A DNA stretch of 44,975 bases from an uncultured Bulleidia sp. (GTDB lineage Bacteria; Bacillota_I; Bacilli_A; Erysipelotrichales; Erysipelotrichaceae): positions 1 to 44,975 of the forward strand of contig CAKVLT010000009.1 of NCBI GenBank assembly GCA_934757945.1, given 5' to 3'. This document shows positions 17,285 through 25,607 of the stretch, one piece after another. Within the stretch, counting starts at the first letter, position 1; every line of letters starts with the position of its first letter. The notes below the pieces were generated by a model, which made no database searches, was not told the DNA's origin, and saw only the letters and a program-made list of their open reading frames with translations. A program made the translations under genes and the position numbers.

Positions 17285-18496
17285 ATGACGAGTATAAAGG
17301 AAAAAGCAAACTGGTGTTTATCCTGTCCAAATCCAAGATGTGAAACAGGATGTCCTACAGGGAATCATATCCGTGATTTTATTAAAGAAATGAAGGAAGA
17401 AAATCTGGAAGAAGCCGCAAAGGTGCTATATGCAGTAAATCCTTATCCTCAGTTGACTTCAAGACTGTGTGACTGTGCTTCTCAGTGTCAGGGACATTGT
17501 GTAAGAGGAATCAAGAGTACTCCTGTGGAAATACAGGCTGTTGAAAGATATATTTCCGACCAGGTACCTTTAACGATTTCTGTGTGTGAAGCCAATGGCA
17601 AAAAGGTAGCTCTGGTGGGAGCTGGACCTGCCAGTCTGACCTGCGCCAAAGTGCTTTTGGAACATGGCTGGGAAGTGCATATCTATGAAAAGGAAGATAA
17701 GATAGGTGGTGCTGTGTATACAGGAATTCCATCCTATAGATTTGATCATGCGTACCTGGATACAATCTACAGTACTTTACAGCATGCAGGAGTGTATTTT
17801 CATATGCATCAGGAAGTTGGAAAAGATATTTCTCTGGAACAGTTACAATCTTCTTATGACAAGGTGGTATTGGGAATTGGTGCACAGGTTGAAAATACCT
17901 ATGGGTTACATGGAGAAGGATGTGCTGCCGGGTTATCTCTTCTGTATGATCTGAATGTATTGCATAAACAGGAAGAATATACGAACAAATACAGCAGTGC
18001 ATTAGTGTGGGGCGGAGGAAATGTAGCTATGGACTGTGCCCGTTCTCTGAAGAGAATTCTCAAAGATGTGACAATTCTTTACCGCAGAACAAAAAAAGAA
18101 ATGCCTGCAAGTATCGATGAAATAGAAGATGCAGAAAAAGAAGGTGTTCATTTTGCTTATCTTGAAACTATTAAAGAATTGTATTTGGATGATGAAGGAA
18201 AGGTGACAGGTGCACATTGTGTAAAGATGCATCTGGGAGAACCTGATGACAGTGGCAGAGCAAGACCTGTTGAAACAGAGGACAGTGATTATACACTTCC
18301 ATGTGAACTTGTAGTATGTGCCGTGGGTCAGAAAGTCTCTTTTGCGCCTGTAGGCGATTTGGAACTGACAGAAGGACATAAAACCTCCGTGGAAAATGTC
18401 TATGTCACAGGCGATGCCTATTTAGGCCCAAAGACAGTAGCAGCTGCTATTCGTGACGGAAGAAATGTTGCTGCGGAAATCGTGGAAGAAATATGA
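17285..18496 (+). CDS. GltD-like NAD(P)H-dependent FAD/Fe-S oxidoreductase
   Basis: A 403-residue relative of the glutamate synthase small subunit. Cysteines C11, C14, C19, C23 and C62, C64, C68, C72 form the two N-terminal clusters of the DPYD/GltD Fe-S domain. An FAD-binding GAGPASLTCA motif is near 105, an NAD(P)-binding GGGNVAMDCA near 247, and a TGDAYLGPKTVAAAIRDG stretch near the end. Such subunits pass electrons from NADPH to a partner. No large glutamate synthase subunit is in the window, so the partner is unknown. GGAG lies upstream of this ATG. The stop overlaps the next start as ATGA. Confidence 0.85.
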   Translation: MTSIKEKANWCLSCPNPRCETGCPTGNHIRDFIKEMKEENLEEAAKVLYAVNPYPQLTSRLCDCASQCQGHCVRGIKSTPVEIQAVERYISDQVPLTISVCEANGKKVALVGAGPASLTCAKVLLEHGWEVHIYEKEDKIGGAVYTGIPSYRFDHAYLDTIYSTLQHAGVYFHMHQEVGKDISLEQLQSSYDKVVLGIGAQVENTYGLHGEGCAAGLSLLYDLNVLHKQEEYTNKYSSALVWGGGNVAMDCARSLKRILKDVTILYRRTKKEMPASIDEIEDAEKEGVHFAYLETIKELYLDDEGKVTGAHCVKMHLGEPDDSGRARPVETEDSDYTLPCELVVCAVGQKVSFAPVGDLELTEGHKTSVENVYVTGDAYLGPKTVAAAIRDGRNVAAEIVEEI

Positions 18497-19422
18497 TCTA
18501 TATTACGGGAGATGTGCATGGAGGAGTGGATGTCAGAAAGCTTCTGGATAAAGACTTTCAGAAAAAAGTGACGACAGAAGATTATCTGATTATCTGCGGT
18601 GATTTCGGATTCATATGGAATTATAAAAAAGAAAAACGGAAAGAAAAAAAATGGCTGGAATGGTTTAATGATCAGAAATACACAACATTGTTTGTTGATG
18701 GAAATCATGAATGTTTTCCAAGACTGAATGCGTATCCTGAAAAAGAATGGAATGGAGGGAAAATACACGTTATTCGAGATAAGGTGTATCATCTTAAAAG
18801 GGGACAGGTGTTTACAATTGAAGGAAATACCATCTTTACAATGGGAGGGGCAGCTTCTCATGATCGAGGACCTGTAGCTGGAGATACCAAAGCAGTTATT
18901 GGCAAATACTGGTGGCCTGAAGAAATTCCTTCCAAAGAAGAAATGGAAGAAGGATTAAAGAATCTTGCAAAAGTGAATAACAAAGTAGATTATATTGTGA
19001 CGCATTGTCTGAGTACCAAAGATCAGTACACATTAAAGAAAGATGCTTTTGCCAGTGATGTACTGACAGAATATCATCAGTATCTTCATGACCATGTACA
19101 ATACATGCATTGGTATGGAGGGCATTATCATATGAGTGTGGATCTTGAAAAGAATGTTACAGAAGTATTCAACCGTATTCTGGAACTTGGAGAAACTGTA
19201 GCTGCTTCCAAACCGATTATTGGCAGTCCGGTATATAAAAAAGGAGATAAGGTCTGCTTCTTTTCAGAAGAAAAGTGCACGAGTGGTACAGTGAACGGCA
19301 TTTATCCCTGGGGAAAACTCAAAGTGAAAGATCAGCCAGTATATGATATGCTTTTAGAAGATAAAGTTACAGAAGTAAAATATATTAAGGAAGATGATAT
19401 TTTAGGGTATTCCTGTATCTGA
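18493..19422 (+). CDS. Calcineurin-like metallophosphoesterase
   Basis: A 309-residue protein with the metal-binding motifs of the superfamily in order: GDVHGG at 6-11, GDFGF, GNHE, a THC histidine and GGHYH near 215. It hydrolyses phosphoester bonds; the substrate cannot be told from sequence. The last ~75 residues look like a small beta-rich add-on with GSPVYKKGDKV, reminiscent of an SH3-like fold. It is coupled to the GltD-like gene by a four-base overlap and followed by the IIB-like gene after ten bases. Confidence 0.85.
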   Translation: MIYITGDVHGGVDVRKLLDKDFQKKVTTEDYLIICGDFGFIWNYKKEKRKEKKWLEWFNDQKYTTLFVDGNHECFPRLNAYPEKEWNGGKIHVIRDKVYHLKRGQVFTIEGNTIFTMGGAASHDRGPVAGDTKAVIGKYWWPEEIPSKEEMEEGLKNLAKVNNKVDYIVTHCLSTKDQYTLKKDAFASDVLTEYHQYLHDHVQYMHWYGGHYHMSVDLEKNVTEVFNRILELGETVAASKPIIGSPVYKKGDKVCFFSEEKCTSGTVNGIYPWGKLKVKDQPVYDMLLEDKVTEVKYIKEDDILGYSCI

Positions 19423-19432
19423 AGGAGGAACT

Positions 19433-19861
19433 ATGAAACAGCATCAGATTGCAATAAGTTGTGGAGAAGGTTTTGCATCAGGTTTTCTGGCGGATCATCT
19501 GAATAAGTTTGCTGTGCAGGAGGGTATAGATGATAAAGTAAAATTTACCAGAATCCCTTATGTAGATTTATATGATCATCAGGATGAATATGAAATGGCA
19601 ATGATTTTGCCACATATTGAATGGAAGGTAAAAGAAGATAAGAAACAATATCGTATCCCATTATATATTATTCCTTTCAAAGTGGCAGTAGCTCCAAGAG
19701 CCTGTGATTTTGTACAGGACTGTGCAGACATTCTGTCCATGGCTAAAGGTAAGGGGGGTTTGTTCCACTTTCCTGAAGAAGAAAGAACTTGCGAGGTAAA
19801 ACGATTATGTTCCCATGCACAATGGATTGCTGAGCAGATGATGAAGGAAAAGAAAAAGTAA
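19433..19861 (+). CDS. PTS lactose/cellobiose IIB-like protein (orphan)
   Basis: A 142-residue protein. The start I-A-I-S-C10-G-E-G-F-A-S-G-F resembles the phosphocysteine P-loop of lactose/cellobiose IIB proteins. A later M-A-M-I-L-P-H-I-E-W segment and R-I-P-L-Y-I-I-P-F fit the rest of that fold. Real IIB proteins move phosphate from IIA to the sugar. No IIA or IIC gene is in the window and the P-loop is unusual (CGEGFASG), so it may have another role. GGAGG lies six bases before the ATG. It is the last gene of the GltD-like operon and ends in a terminator. Confidence 0.5.
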   Translation: MKQHQIAISCGEGFASGFLADHLNKFAVQEGIDDKVKFTRIPYVDLYDHQDEYEMAMILPHIEWKVKEDKKQYRIPLYIIPFKVAVAPRACDFVQDCADILSMAKGKGGLFHFPEEERTCEVKRLCSHAQWIAEQMMKEKKK

Positions 19862-19890
19862 AGGTGCTGCATATATACGTAGCACCTTTT
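19860..19890. terminator. Terminator after the IIB-like gene
   Basis: AAAGGTGCT/AGCACCTTT perfect nine-pair stem, then TTCC. It overlaps the stop codon. Confidence 0.75.
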
Positions 19891-19907
19891 CCTTATGAAA
19901 TGAGCAA

Positions 19908-19935
19908 AGAAAAAACCACTTTTACAAGTGGTTTT
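19908..19935 (-). terminator. Terminator of the tRNA operon
   Basis: AAAACCACTT/AAGTGGTTTT perfect ten-pair stem; on the minus strand it is followed by a T run. Confidence 0.85.
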
Positions 19936-19940
19936 CTTAG

Positions 19941-20011
19941 AGCGAGTGATGAGAATCGAACTCACGTATTCAGCTTGGAAGGCTGACGTTCTACCATTGA
20001 ACTACACTCGC
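19941..20011 (-). tRNA. tRNA-Gly (anticodon TCC)
   Basis: A full cloverleaf of 71 bases can be folded: acceptor GCGAGTG/CACTCGC, anticodon loop CTTCCAA, T loop TTCGATT, and U73, which is usual for bacterial tRNA-Gly. It is the last gene in the operon. The CCA end is not encoded; the bases after position 73 read CTA. Confidence 0.97.
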
Positions 20012-20015
20012 AAGA

Positions 20016-20091
20016 TGGTGATTCGGAAGAGAATCGAACTCTCGACCCACTGATTAAAAGTCAGTTGCTCTACCATCTGAGCTACCGAATC
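20016..20091 (-). tRNA. tRNA-Lys (anticodon TTT)
   Basis: Acceptor GATTCGG/CCGAATC, anticodon loop CTTTTAA, T loop TTCGATT. The CCA end is encoded. Confidence 0.97.
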
Positions 20092-20098
20092 ATATTAA

Positions 20099-20172
20099 TG
20101 GCTGGGGCAGCGAGGATCGAACTCACGATGAGGGAGTCAAAGTCCCTTGCCTTACCGCTTGGCTATGCCCCA
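20099..20172 (-). tRNA. tRNA-Gln (anticodon TTG)
   Basis: Acceptor TGGGGCA/TGCCCCA, anticodon loop CTTTGAC, discriminator G73 as usual for tRNA-Gln, encoded CCA. Confidence 0.97.
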
Positions 20173-20209
20173 ATCAATGCAGAGGCCACCAGACACCTTT
20201 TATAAAAAG

Positions 20210-20294
20210 TGGTGGAGACGGGTGGTTTCGAACCACCGAACCCAGAGGGAGCAGATTTACAGTCTGCCGCGTTTAGCCACTTCGCTACGTCTCC
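20210..20294 (-). tRNA. tRNA-Tyr (anticodon GTA)
   Basis: 85 bases with a long variable arm, as bacterial tRNA-Tyr has. Acceptor GGAGACG/CGTCTCC, anticodon loop CTGTAAA, encoded CCA. A 37-base spacer to tRNA-Gln can form a hairpin with the CCACCA end. Confidence 0.97.
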
Positions 20295-20304
20295 ATGAAA
20301 TAAA

Positions 20305-20380
20305 TGGTGCCGACTATAGGAATCGAACCTACAACCTACTGATTACAAATCAGTTGCTCTGCCAATTGAGCTAAGTCGGC
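20305..20380 (-). tRNA. tRNA-Thr (anticodon TGT)
   Basis: Acceptor GCCGACT/AGTCGGC, anticodon loop TTTGTAA, T loop TTCGATT, encoded CCA. It pairs functionally with the tRNA-Thr(GGT) at the right end of the window. Confidence 0.97.
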
Positions 20381-20383
20381 ACA

Positions 20384-20459
20384 TGGTGGAGGTTAACGGG
20401 CTCGAACCGCTGACCCTCTGCTTGTAAGGCAGATGCTCTCCCAACTGAGCTAAACCTCC
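20384..20459 (-). tRNA. tRNA-Val (anticodon TAC)
   Basis: Acceptor GGAGGTT/AACCTCC, anticodon loop CTTACAA, encoded CCA. It is the first gene of the tRNA operon. Confidence 0.97.
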
Positions 20460-20498
20460 ATATTTATGTTTTTTCACCGCTTTCCTTGGTGCTCAAAT

Positions 20499-20527
20499 AA
20501 TATACCATAGGGTAAAACCTTCGTCAA
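20499..20527 (-). promoter_or_regulatory. Promoter of the tRNA operon
   Basis: On the minus strand TTGACG and TATATT with a 17-base spacer, about 40 bases before tRNA-Val. The strength fits a stable-RNA operon. Confidence 0.75.
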
Positions 20528-20582
20528 CAATCTTTTTGAAAAAAGTGATACAATATTTTTGTCATTACTGTTGGAGGTTATC

Positions 20583-21017
20583 ATGCAGATTTACAACGCT
20601 AATCATATAGATTCCAATACAAAGTTTATTTTAGCGGTTCTTGCGGGAATCGGCAGTGCTGTTATACTGGGTATTGTCTATGGAATATTTAAAAGCAGAA
20701 TTCCCATGGAGATGGAAATCCTGTATCTTGGAATAGGATATGGCATTGGCTATGTTATAAGAACAGTGGGAAGAGGGGTTACCAATAAGTTTGCAATCGC
20801 TGGTGCTATCTGTACATTGCTTTCTGTCATCATCAGTGATATTGTCACAATTACAGGAGCTGGCAGTCTTGGATATGTGCTCATGCATCCGCAGATATTC
20901 GGATCTTTGCTTTTTTCCTTAACAGGTAGTCTTCTGTCCAATGTGTGGGGCTGGCTTGGATTGATGTTCAGAGCGGCAGGCATGTATACTGCTTATTGTG
21001 AATCAAGAATTTTTTAA
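20583..21017 (+). CDS. Small integral membrane protein, function unknown
   Basis: A 144-residue protein with about four membrane segments (roughly 14-37, 48-63, 72-95 and 103-122), glycine rich (VLAGIGSAVILGIVYGI; YLGIGYGIGYVIR). I do not recognise a named family. GGAGG precedes this ATG by five bases, so a TTG eight codons earlier is not used. It is the first gene of the run leading into alr, and a TACAAT box with no clear -35 lies about 30 bases upstream. Confidence 0.65.
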   Translation: MQIYNANHIDSNTKFILAVLAGIGSAVILGIVYGIFKSRIPMEMEILYLGIGYGIGYVIRTVGRGVTNKFAIAGAICTLLSVIISDIVTITGAGSLGYVLMHPQIFGSLLFSLTGSLLSNVWGWLGLMFRAAGMYTAYCESRIF

Positions 21018-21035
21018 AGAGGTGTGAAAGATAAT

Positions 21036-22160
21036 ATGTATCGTAAAACGTGGTTACAGGTAGATCTGAAAGCGATTGAAGAAAATGTAAGGTATATTCA
21101 GTCAGTCTGTCAGAAAAAAATTATTGCTGTTTTAAAAGCAGACGGATATGGCTGTGGAGATATTCAGGGATGTCAGGCTGTGATGAAAGGCGGTGCCTAC
21201 AGTATTGCCGTATCTTCTCTGGATGAAGCAGTTATGTTGAGAAATCAAGGATTTAGTGGATCTGTACTGGTACTGGGAACAGTATGTGCAGAAGATATCC
21301 CGGTACTTGTTAAAAAGAAGATTGCCTGTGCAGCGTACAGTGCCTCCTGGGTAAAGCTTGCCCTGAAACAGGATGTGAAGGATCTGATTGTACATCTTGC
21401 CGTGGATACGGGTATGAACCGCATCGGATTTAAAACTACAGAAGAACTTCTTGAAGCTTTTAAAGTGCTGGAAGCACATGGCTGTTATATTGAAGGCATT
21501 TTTACGCATTTTTACAGTGCAGAGGAAAAAGATCATATATTAACCAATGCACAGTTTGAAAAGTTTGAAAAGGCAGTAAAAGCTTTACCACATTCTGTAC
21601 CTTTGGTACATTGTGATAATTCTGATGCAACATTCTTCCATAAAGATACTTTATCCAATGCCTGCAGAATAGGTATTTCTCTGTACGGGGTGTCTTCCTA
21701 TGACACTACTTTACAGCATCCTGTATCTTTCTATACTTCTGTCATGTTATGTAAACATGTTCCAAAAGGAGAGACTGTTGGATATGGACATACCTATACA
21801 ACAAAGGAAGATGAAATCATTCTGACATGTTCTGTAGGATATGCAGATGGTCTGATTCGTGAAAATCAGGGCAGACAGGTATACATAGATGGTAGCTATG
21901 GGGAGATAGTCGGCAGAGTGTGTATGGACCAGATGATGGTAAAACTGGATCATGAAGTGGAAATCGGTACACCTGTGGAAATCTTTGGACCACATATTTC
22001 TCTGGAAAGATATTCTGAAGAACTGCATACTATTCCTAATGAAACATTGTGTCTGATTTCCGGAAGAGTGACCAGAAAATATATGTATGGCAATGAAGAA
22101 ATCAGTGAACAGAATGATCGTATGATAAGATCAGAGGCACGTAATGGAAATAACCTATAG
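21036..22160 (+). CDS. alr: Alanine racemase
   Basis: A 374-residue PLP enzyme that makes D-alanine for peptidoglycan. The PLP lysine is K34 in AVLKADGYGCG. The catalytic Tyr sits in the SVGYADGL motif near 269, and VDTGMNRIGF near 123 is typical. The AGAGGTG site sits about eleven bases before this ATG and overlaps an in-frame GTG, which is therefore unlikely to be the start. Its end overlaps the next gene by 17 bases, so the two are co-transcribed. Length and motifs are normal for Alr. Confidence 0.93.
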   Translation: MYRKTWLQVDLKAIEENVRYIQSVCQKKIIAVLKADGYGCGDIQGCQAVMKGGAYSIAVSSLDEAVMLRNQGFSGSVLVLGTVCAEDIPVLVKKKIACAAYSASWVKLALKQDVKDLIVHLAVDTGMNRIGFKTTEELLEAFKVLEAHGCYIEGIFTHFYSAEEKDHILTNAQFEKFEKAVKALPHSVPLVHCDNSDATFFHKDTLSNACRIGISLYGVSSYDTTLQHPVSFYTSVMLCKHVPKGETVGYGHTYTTKEDEIILTCSVGYADGLIRENQGRQVYIDGSYGEIVGRVCMDQMMVKLDHEVEIGTPVEIFGPHISLERYSEELHTIPNETLCLISGRVTRKYMYGNEEISEQNDRMIRSEARNGNNL

Positions 22161-22581
22161 ACAGGCAAGAAAAGAAGAGGCTGAAGAAATTTGCAGATTA
22201 AATGATGATGTCATTTTAAGATATGAAGATTTTTCATCTATTGATAAAGAAAAAGCACTTGGATGGACACATCTGACCATTATAGATAATATAGACAGAT
22301 TTTCCGTTATCTTATGTGATGGGCATAAAGCGGGCTATTTCTTTGTGACATTTCAGGATAATGTATATGAATTAAGACATCTGTTTGTCTTGCCTAAATA
22401 CCAGAACAGGGGTATAGGCACAAAAGTGATTCAGCAATGTATAGAAGATACAGAAGGGAATCTGCAGGTATTTATATTTACCGGAGATCTTTACACATTC
22501 TCGTTATTTGAGAATTTAGGATTTGAAACAGTGGAAGTATTTCACAGAACAAGGTATAAGATGGTATATGCAGGAAAATAA
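22144..22581 (+). CDS. GNAT-family N-acetyltransferase
   Basis: A 145-residue acyltransferase. The acetyl-CoA binding motif A is L-P-K-Y-Q-N-R-G-I-G-T-K-V near 80-92, preceded by the beta strand L-R-H-L-F-V and followed by F-I-F-T-G...L-F-E-N-L-G-F. It transfers an acetyl group from acetyl-CoA to an unknown amine. It overlaps alr at its start and the radical SAM gene at its end, placing it in the same transcript. Confidence 0.85.
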   Translation: MEITYRQARKEEAEEICRLNDDVILRYEDFSSIDKEKALGWTHLTIIDNIDRFSVILCDGHKAGYFFVTFQDNVYELRHLFVLPKYQNRGIGTKVIQQCIEDTEGNLQVFIFTGDLYTFSLFENLGFETVEVFHRTRYKMVYAGK

Positions 22582-23512
22582 GGATTACTGGTATACGTTG
22601 TCTTCGTATTGTAAAAAGAATTTCGGACACAGATTGTACAAGGTGCCTCTGGATGCCCATTTTACCTGTCCTAACAGAGATGGTACCCTGGGAACTAAGG
22701 GGTGTATCTTCTGTGCCGGAGGTTCCGGAGATTTTGCTCTGGATTTTACAGGACAGACACTTTCTCAAAAGGATATAGGTGTGTATGCAAGAAACGGTCA
22801 GCCCGGCCAGTATATCGGGTATTTTCAGGCATATACCAATACGTATGGACCGATAGAAAAATGCAGGAAAATGTATACTGCTATACTTGAAAATCCACAG
22901 TTTGCAGGTCTTGCCATCGGTACCAGACCCGATTGTATTACAGAAGAAATACTGGTACTTTTGAAAGAATTAAAACATACCTATCCGGATAAAATTTTCT
23001 GGGTGGAACTGGGATTACAGACTTCTCATGAAAAAAGTGCTCAGTTTATACGCAGAGGCTATACCAATGCAGTATTTGAAAAGGCTGTCTGTGCACTTTA
23101 TGAGATTGGTATGGAAATCATTGTACATATGATACTGGGGATACCTGGTGAGACATGTGAAGATATGGTGGAATCCATAAGATACTTGAATCTGTATCCG
23201 ATACAGGGTTTGAAATTACAGGTGTTACAGTATCTGAAGGGTACAGATCTTGGAGATATGGCAAAGACATGTGCAGCCATGAGTTTTGAAGAATATGTTC
23301 ATACTATCTGTCTGTGTCTTGCAAATCTTAGAAAAGACATTGTAATTCACAGACTGACAGGAGATGCAGATAAAGAATTGCTGATAGCACCTTTATGGGC
23401 CGCAGATAAAAAGAAAGTTCTGAATGCCATACGTAAGGAAATGGCAAAAACAGATATATACCAGTCTTGCATACTGGAAAGAAAGGGAGAAAAAACAATA
23501 TGGGATCAGTAG
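22568..23512 (+). CDS. YhcC/YtqA-type radical SAM protein (TIGR01212 family)
   Basis: A 314-residue radical SAM enzyme. The 4Fe-4S cluster cysteines are C34, C46 and C49 in the C-P-N-R-D-G...G-C-I-F-C arrangement characteristic of the YhcC family, unlike the usual Cx3Cx2C. Later segments such as L-G-L-Q-T, I-V-H-M-I-L-G-I-P-G-E and Q-V-L-K-G-T also fit. The reaction is not established to my knowledge. I chose the ATG that overlaps the GNAT by 14 bases because the protein length then matches E. coli YhcC. The next gene overlaps its end by 13 bases. Confidence 0.88.
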   Translation: MQENKDYWYTLSSYCKKNFGHRLYKVPLDAHFTCPNRDGTLGTKGCIFCAGGSGDFALDFTGQTLSQKDIGVYARNGQPGQYIGYFQAYTNTYGPIEKCRKMYTAILENPQFAGLAIGTRPDCITEEILVLLKELKHTYPDKIFWVELGLQTSHEKSAQFIRRGYTNAVFEKAVCALYEIGMEIIVHMILGIPGETCEDMVESIRYLNLYPIQGLKLQVLQYLKGTDLGDMAKTCAAMSFEEYVHTICLCLANLRKDIVIHRLTGDADKELLIAPLWAADKKKVLNAIRKEMAKTDIYQSCILERKGEKTIWDQ

Positions 23513-24357
23513 GAATGACAGTAAGAGAACAGTTTACAGAAGGTGACAGACAAAGAGATGCAGGAAATACCATTCCTGAAGATGTGGAAAGAATCGTTGA
23601 TCAGGTATATGGAGCAGATTCAAAGTGGCAGATACTGGATCTGTACAGACCAAAAGGTGTACAGGGAAAATTACCTGTGATTATTTCCTTCCACGGAGGA
23701 GGATGGGTCTATGGGGATAAAGAAGTATACCAGTGGTATACCATGTCTCTTGCACAAATGGGCTTTGCAGTAATTAACTTTACTTACAGACTGGCACCAG
23801 AATTTCAATATCCATCTCCATTAGAAGATATGAGTCTTGTAGTGGACTGGATGTATGCACATTGTGAAGAATATGGTCTGGATACAGAAAATGTATTTGG
23901 CGTAGGAGATTCTGCCGGTGCACATGGTCTTGGATTGTTCAGTGCTATCTGTACAAATCAGGCATATGCTGAAAAGTATGCATTTAAGGTCCATGACGGC
24001 TTTCACTTCAATGCCATTGCCTTAAACTGCGGTGCATATACCATCGACACAAGCAAGAAAGACTTAACTTCTTTACTGATGCAGGAATATATTCCGCATG
24101 CAGATATTGCACTGATTCAGGTATCTTCTTTTGTTACGGAAAACTTTCCGCCAAGCTTTGTGATGACCTGTTCTCAGGATTTCCTGAAAGATCAGGTTCA
24201 TGAACTTGTACCGGTACTTTTAAATAAAAATGTGGAATGTGAGTGCAGATATTACAGTGCTCCTTTAGGTCACGTATTTCACTGTAATGTGAAATTGCCG
24301 GAAGCACATCAGTGCAATAAGGAAGAAACAGATTTCTTTAAGTTACATATCCAGTAA
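23500..24357 (+). CDS. Alpha/beta hydrolase, HSL-like esterase
   Basis: A 285-residue esterase of the hormone-sensitive-lipase group. The oxyanion motif is HGGGW near 65-69 and the nucleophile elbow is GDSAG near 139-143. The acid and base residues probably lie in CSQDFLKD and G-H-V-F-H near the end. It hydrolyses short-chain or acetyl esters in the cytosol; no signal peptide is seen. A GGGAG site ten bases before the ATG sets the start. It closes the transcript that began upstream of alr, ending at a terminator. Confidence 0.88.
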   Translation: MGSVGMTVREQFTEGDRQRDAGNTIPEDVERIVDQVYGADSKWQILDLYRPKGVQGKLPVIISFHGGGWVYGDKEVYQWYTMSLAQMGFAVINFTYRLAPEFQYPSPLEDMSLVVDWMYAHCEEYGLDTENVFGVGDSAGAHGLGLFSAICTNQAYAEKYAFKVHDGFHFNAIALNCGAYTIDTSKKDLTSLLMQEYIPHADIALIQVSSFVTENFPPSFVMTCSQDFLKDQVHELVPVLLNKNVECECRYYSAPLGHVFHCNVKLPEAHQCNKEETDFFKLHIQ

Positions 24358-24384
24358 AGCAGTCTTTGAAAGATTGCTTTTTTT
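24357..24384 (+). terminator. Terminator after the esterase
   Basis: AAGCAGTCTT/AAGATTGCTT (one G-U pair), three-base loop, T7 tail. Confidence 0.85.
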
Positions 24385-24444
24385 GAGCAAATGGATAGGA
24401 AAATACAGAAAGAAAAATTAAAATATCTGCAGGAGGACAATGAT

Positions 24445-25575
24445 ATGAAGGACTTTTTCGGTTTAAACATTCCAAAACTTGGTTTTGGGCTAATGCGTTT
24501 ACCACGTCTTCAAGATGGGAAAACAATAGATGTGGCGCAAAGTGAAATCATGACAGATAAATTTCTGGAGGCAGGTTTAAAGTATTTTGATACTGCCTAT
24601 GTGTATGAAGGCAGTGAAGCAGCAACAAAGAAATTTCTTGTAGACCGTCATCCACGTGAAAGCTTTTATCTGACATCTAAAATTAATGCAGGTAACTGGG
24701 CTGCTAAAAATGCGGATGAAGCAAAGGCACAGCTTGCGACTTCTCTTGAAAGAACAGGTGCAGGTTACTTTGATTTCTATTTATTACATGCTTTAAGTAA
24801 AGATAATATTGAGAACTATGAAAAATATGGTATCTGGGATTTTGTTAAAGAAGCTAAGGAAAAAGGGCTGATCAGACATTACGGATTCTCTTTCCATGAT
24901 ACTCCTGAAGTACTGGATGAGATTCTTACAAAACACCCTGATGTGGAATTTGTACAGTTACAGATTAATTATGCTGACTGGAATACTCCTTCTGTACAAT
25001 CCCGTGCCAATTATGAAGTGTGTGTAAAGCACAACAAACCTGTTATTGTCATGGAACCAATCAAGGGTGGAACTCTTGCAAATCCACCGGAAGAAGTTTC
25101 CAATGTATTAAAAGAATGTAATCCGGATATGTCTGTGGCAAGCTGGGCTGTAAGATTTGCGGCAAGTCTTGATCAGGTAATGGTGGTATTAAGCGGTATG
25201 AGTAATGTAGAACAGATGGAAGATAATTTATCCTACATGAAAGACTTTAAACCACTTGATGAAAAAGAACAGGCAGCGGTAAAGAAAGCCATGGATATTT
25301 TGAATTCTATTGAGCAGATTCCATGTACAGGATGTAAGTACTGTACAAAAGGGTGCCCGATGCAGATTCAGATTCCATCTATTTTTGCGGCTATGAACAT
25401 GAATATGATCTATGGCAAACTGGAAGAAGCTAAAAAGAGTTATGCAGGTGCCATACAGGATCATGGTAAAGCAAGCCAGTGCGTACATTGCTTACAATGT
25501 GAAGATGCCTGCCCGCAACATATTCATATTACAGAATGGCTGGCAAAAGCAGCAGATCTGCTGGAAGAAAATTAG
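24445..25575 (+). CDS. Aldo/keto reductase with C-terminal ferredoxin-like 4Fe-4S domain
   Basis: A 376-residue fusion. The AKR core has FGLMRLP, the D-T-A-Y-V-Y catalytic region (Asp and Tyr), a Lys in L-T-S-K-I-N and a His in F-Y-L-L-H-A. The C-terminal part has C-T-G-C-K-Y-C-T-K-G-C-P near 295 and C-V-H-C-L-Q-C-E-D-A-C-P near 344, enough for two clusters. Such fusions may take electrons from ferredoxin-type donors; the substrate is unknown. AGGAGG lies seven bases before the ATG. It is a close relative of the broken copy at 35327. LarC follows and may be co-transcribed. Confidence 0.92.
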   Translation: MKDFFGLNIPKLGFGLMRLPRLQDGKTIDVAQSEIMTDKFLEAGLKYFDTAYVYEGSEAATKKFLVDRHPRESFYLTSKINAGNWAAKNADEAKAQLATSLERTGAGYFDFYLLHALSKDNIENYEKYGIWDFVKEAKEKGLIRHYGFSFHDTPEVLDEILTKHPDVEFVQLQINYADWNTPSVQSRANYEVCVKHNKPVIVMEPIKGGTLANPPEEVSNVLKECNPDMSVASWAVRFAASLDQVMVVLSGMSNVEQMEDNLSYMKDFKPLDEKEQAAVKKAMDILNSIEQIPCTGCKYCTKGCPMQIQIPSIFAAMNMNMIYGKLEEAKKSYAGAIQDHGKASQCVHCLQCEDACPQHIHITEWLAKAADLLEEN

Positions 25576-25607
25576 GAGAAACGGGAGAAATCTTTCGCTG
25601 GCAGTCA

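Noticed and set aside
20147..20374. Open frame across the tRNA operon
   Set aside because: It runs through clear tRNA genes on the other strand and has no ribosome binding site or recognisable domain.
23467..23499. Upstream TTG start for the esterase
   Set aside because: The ATG at 23500 has a well placed ribosome binding site; the extra 11 residues are not conserved-looking.
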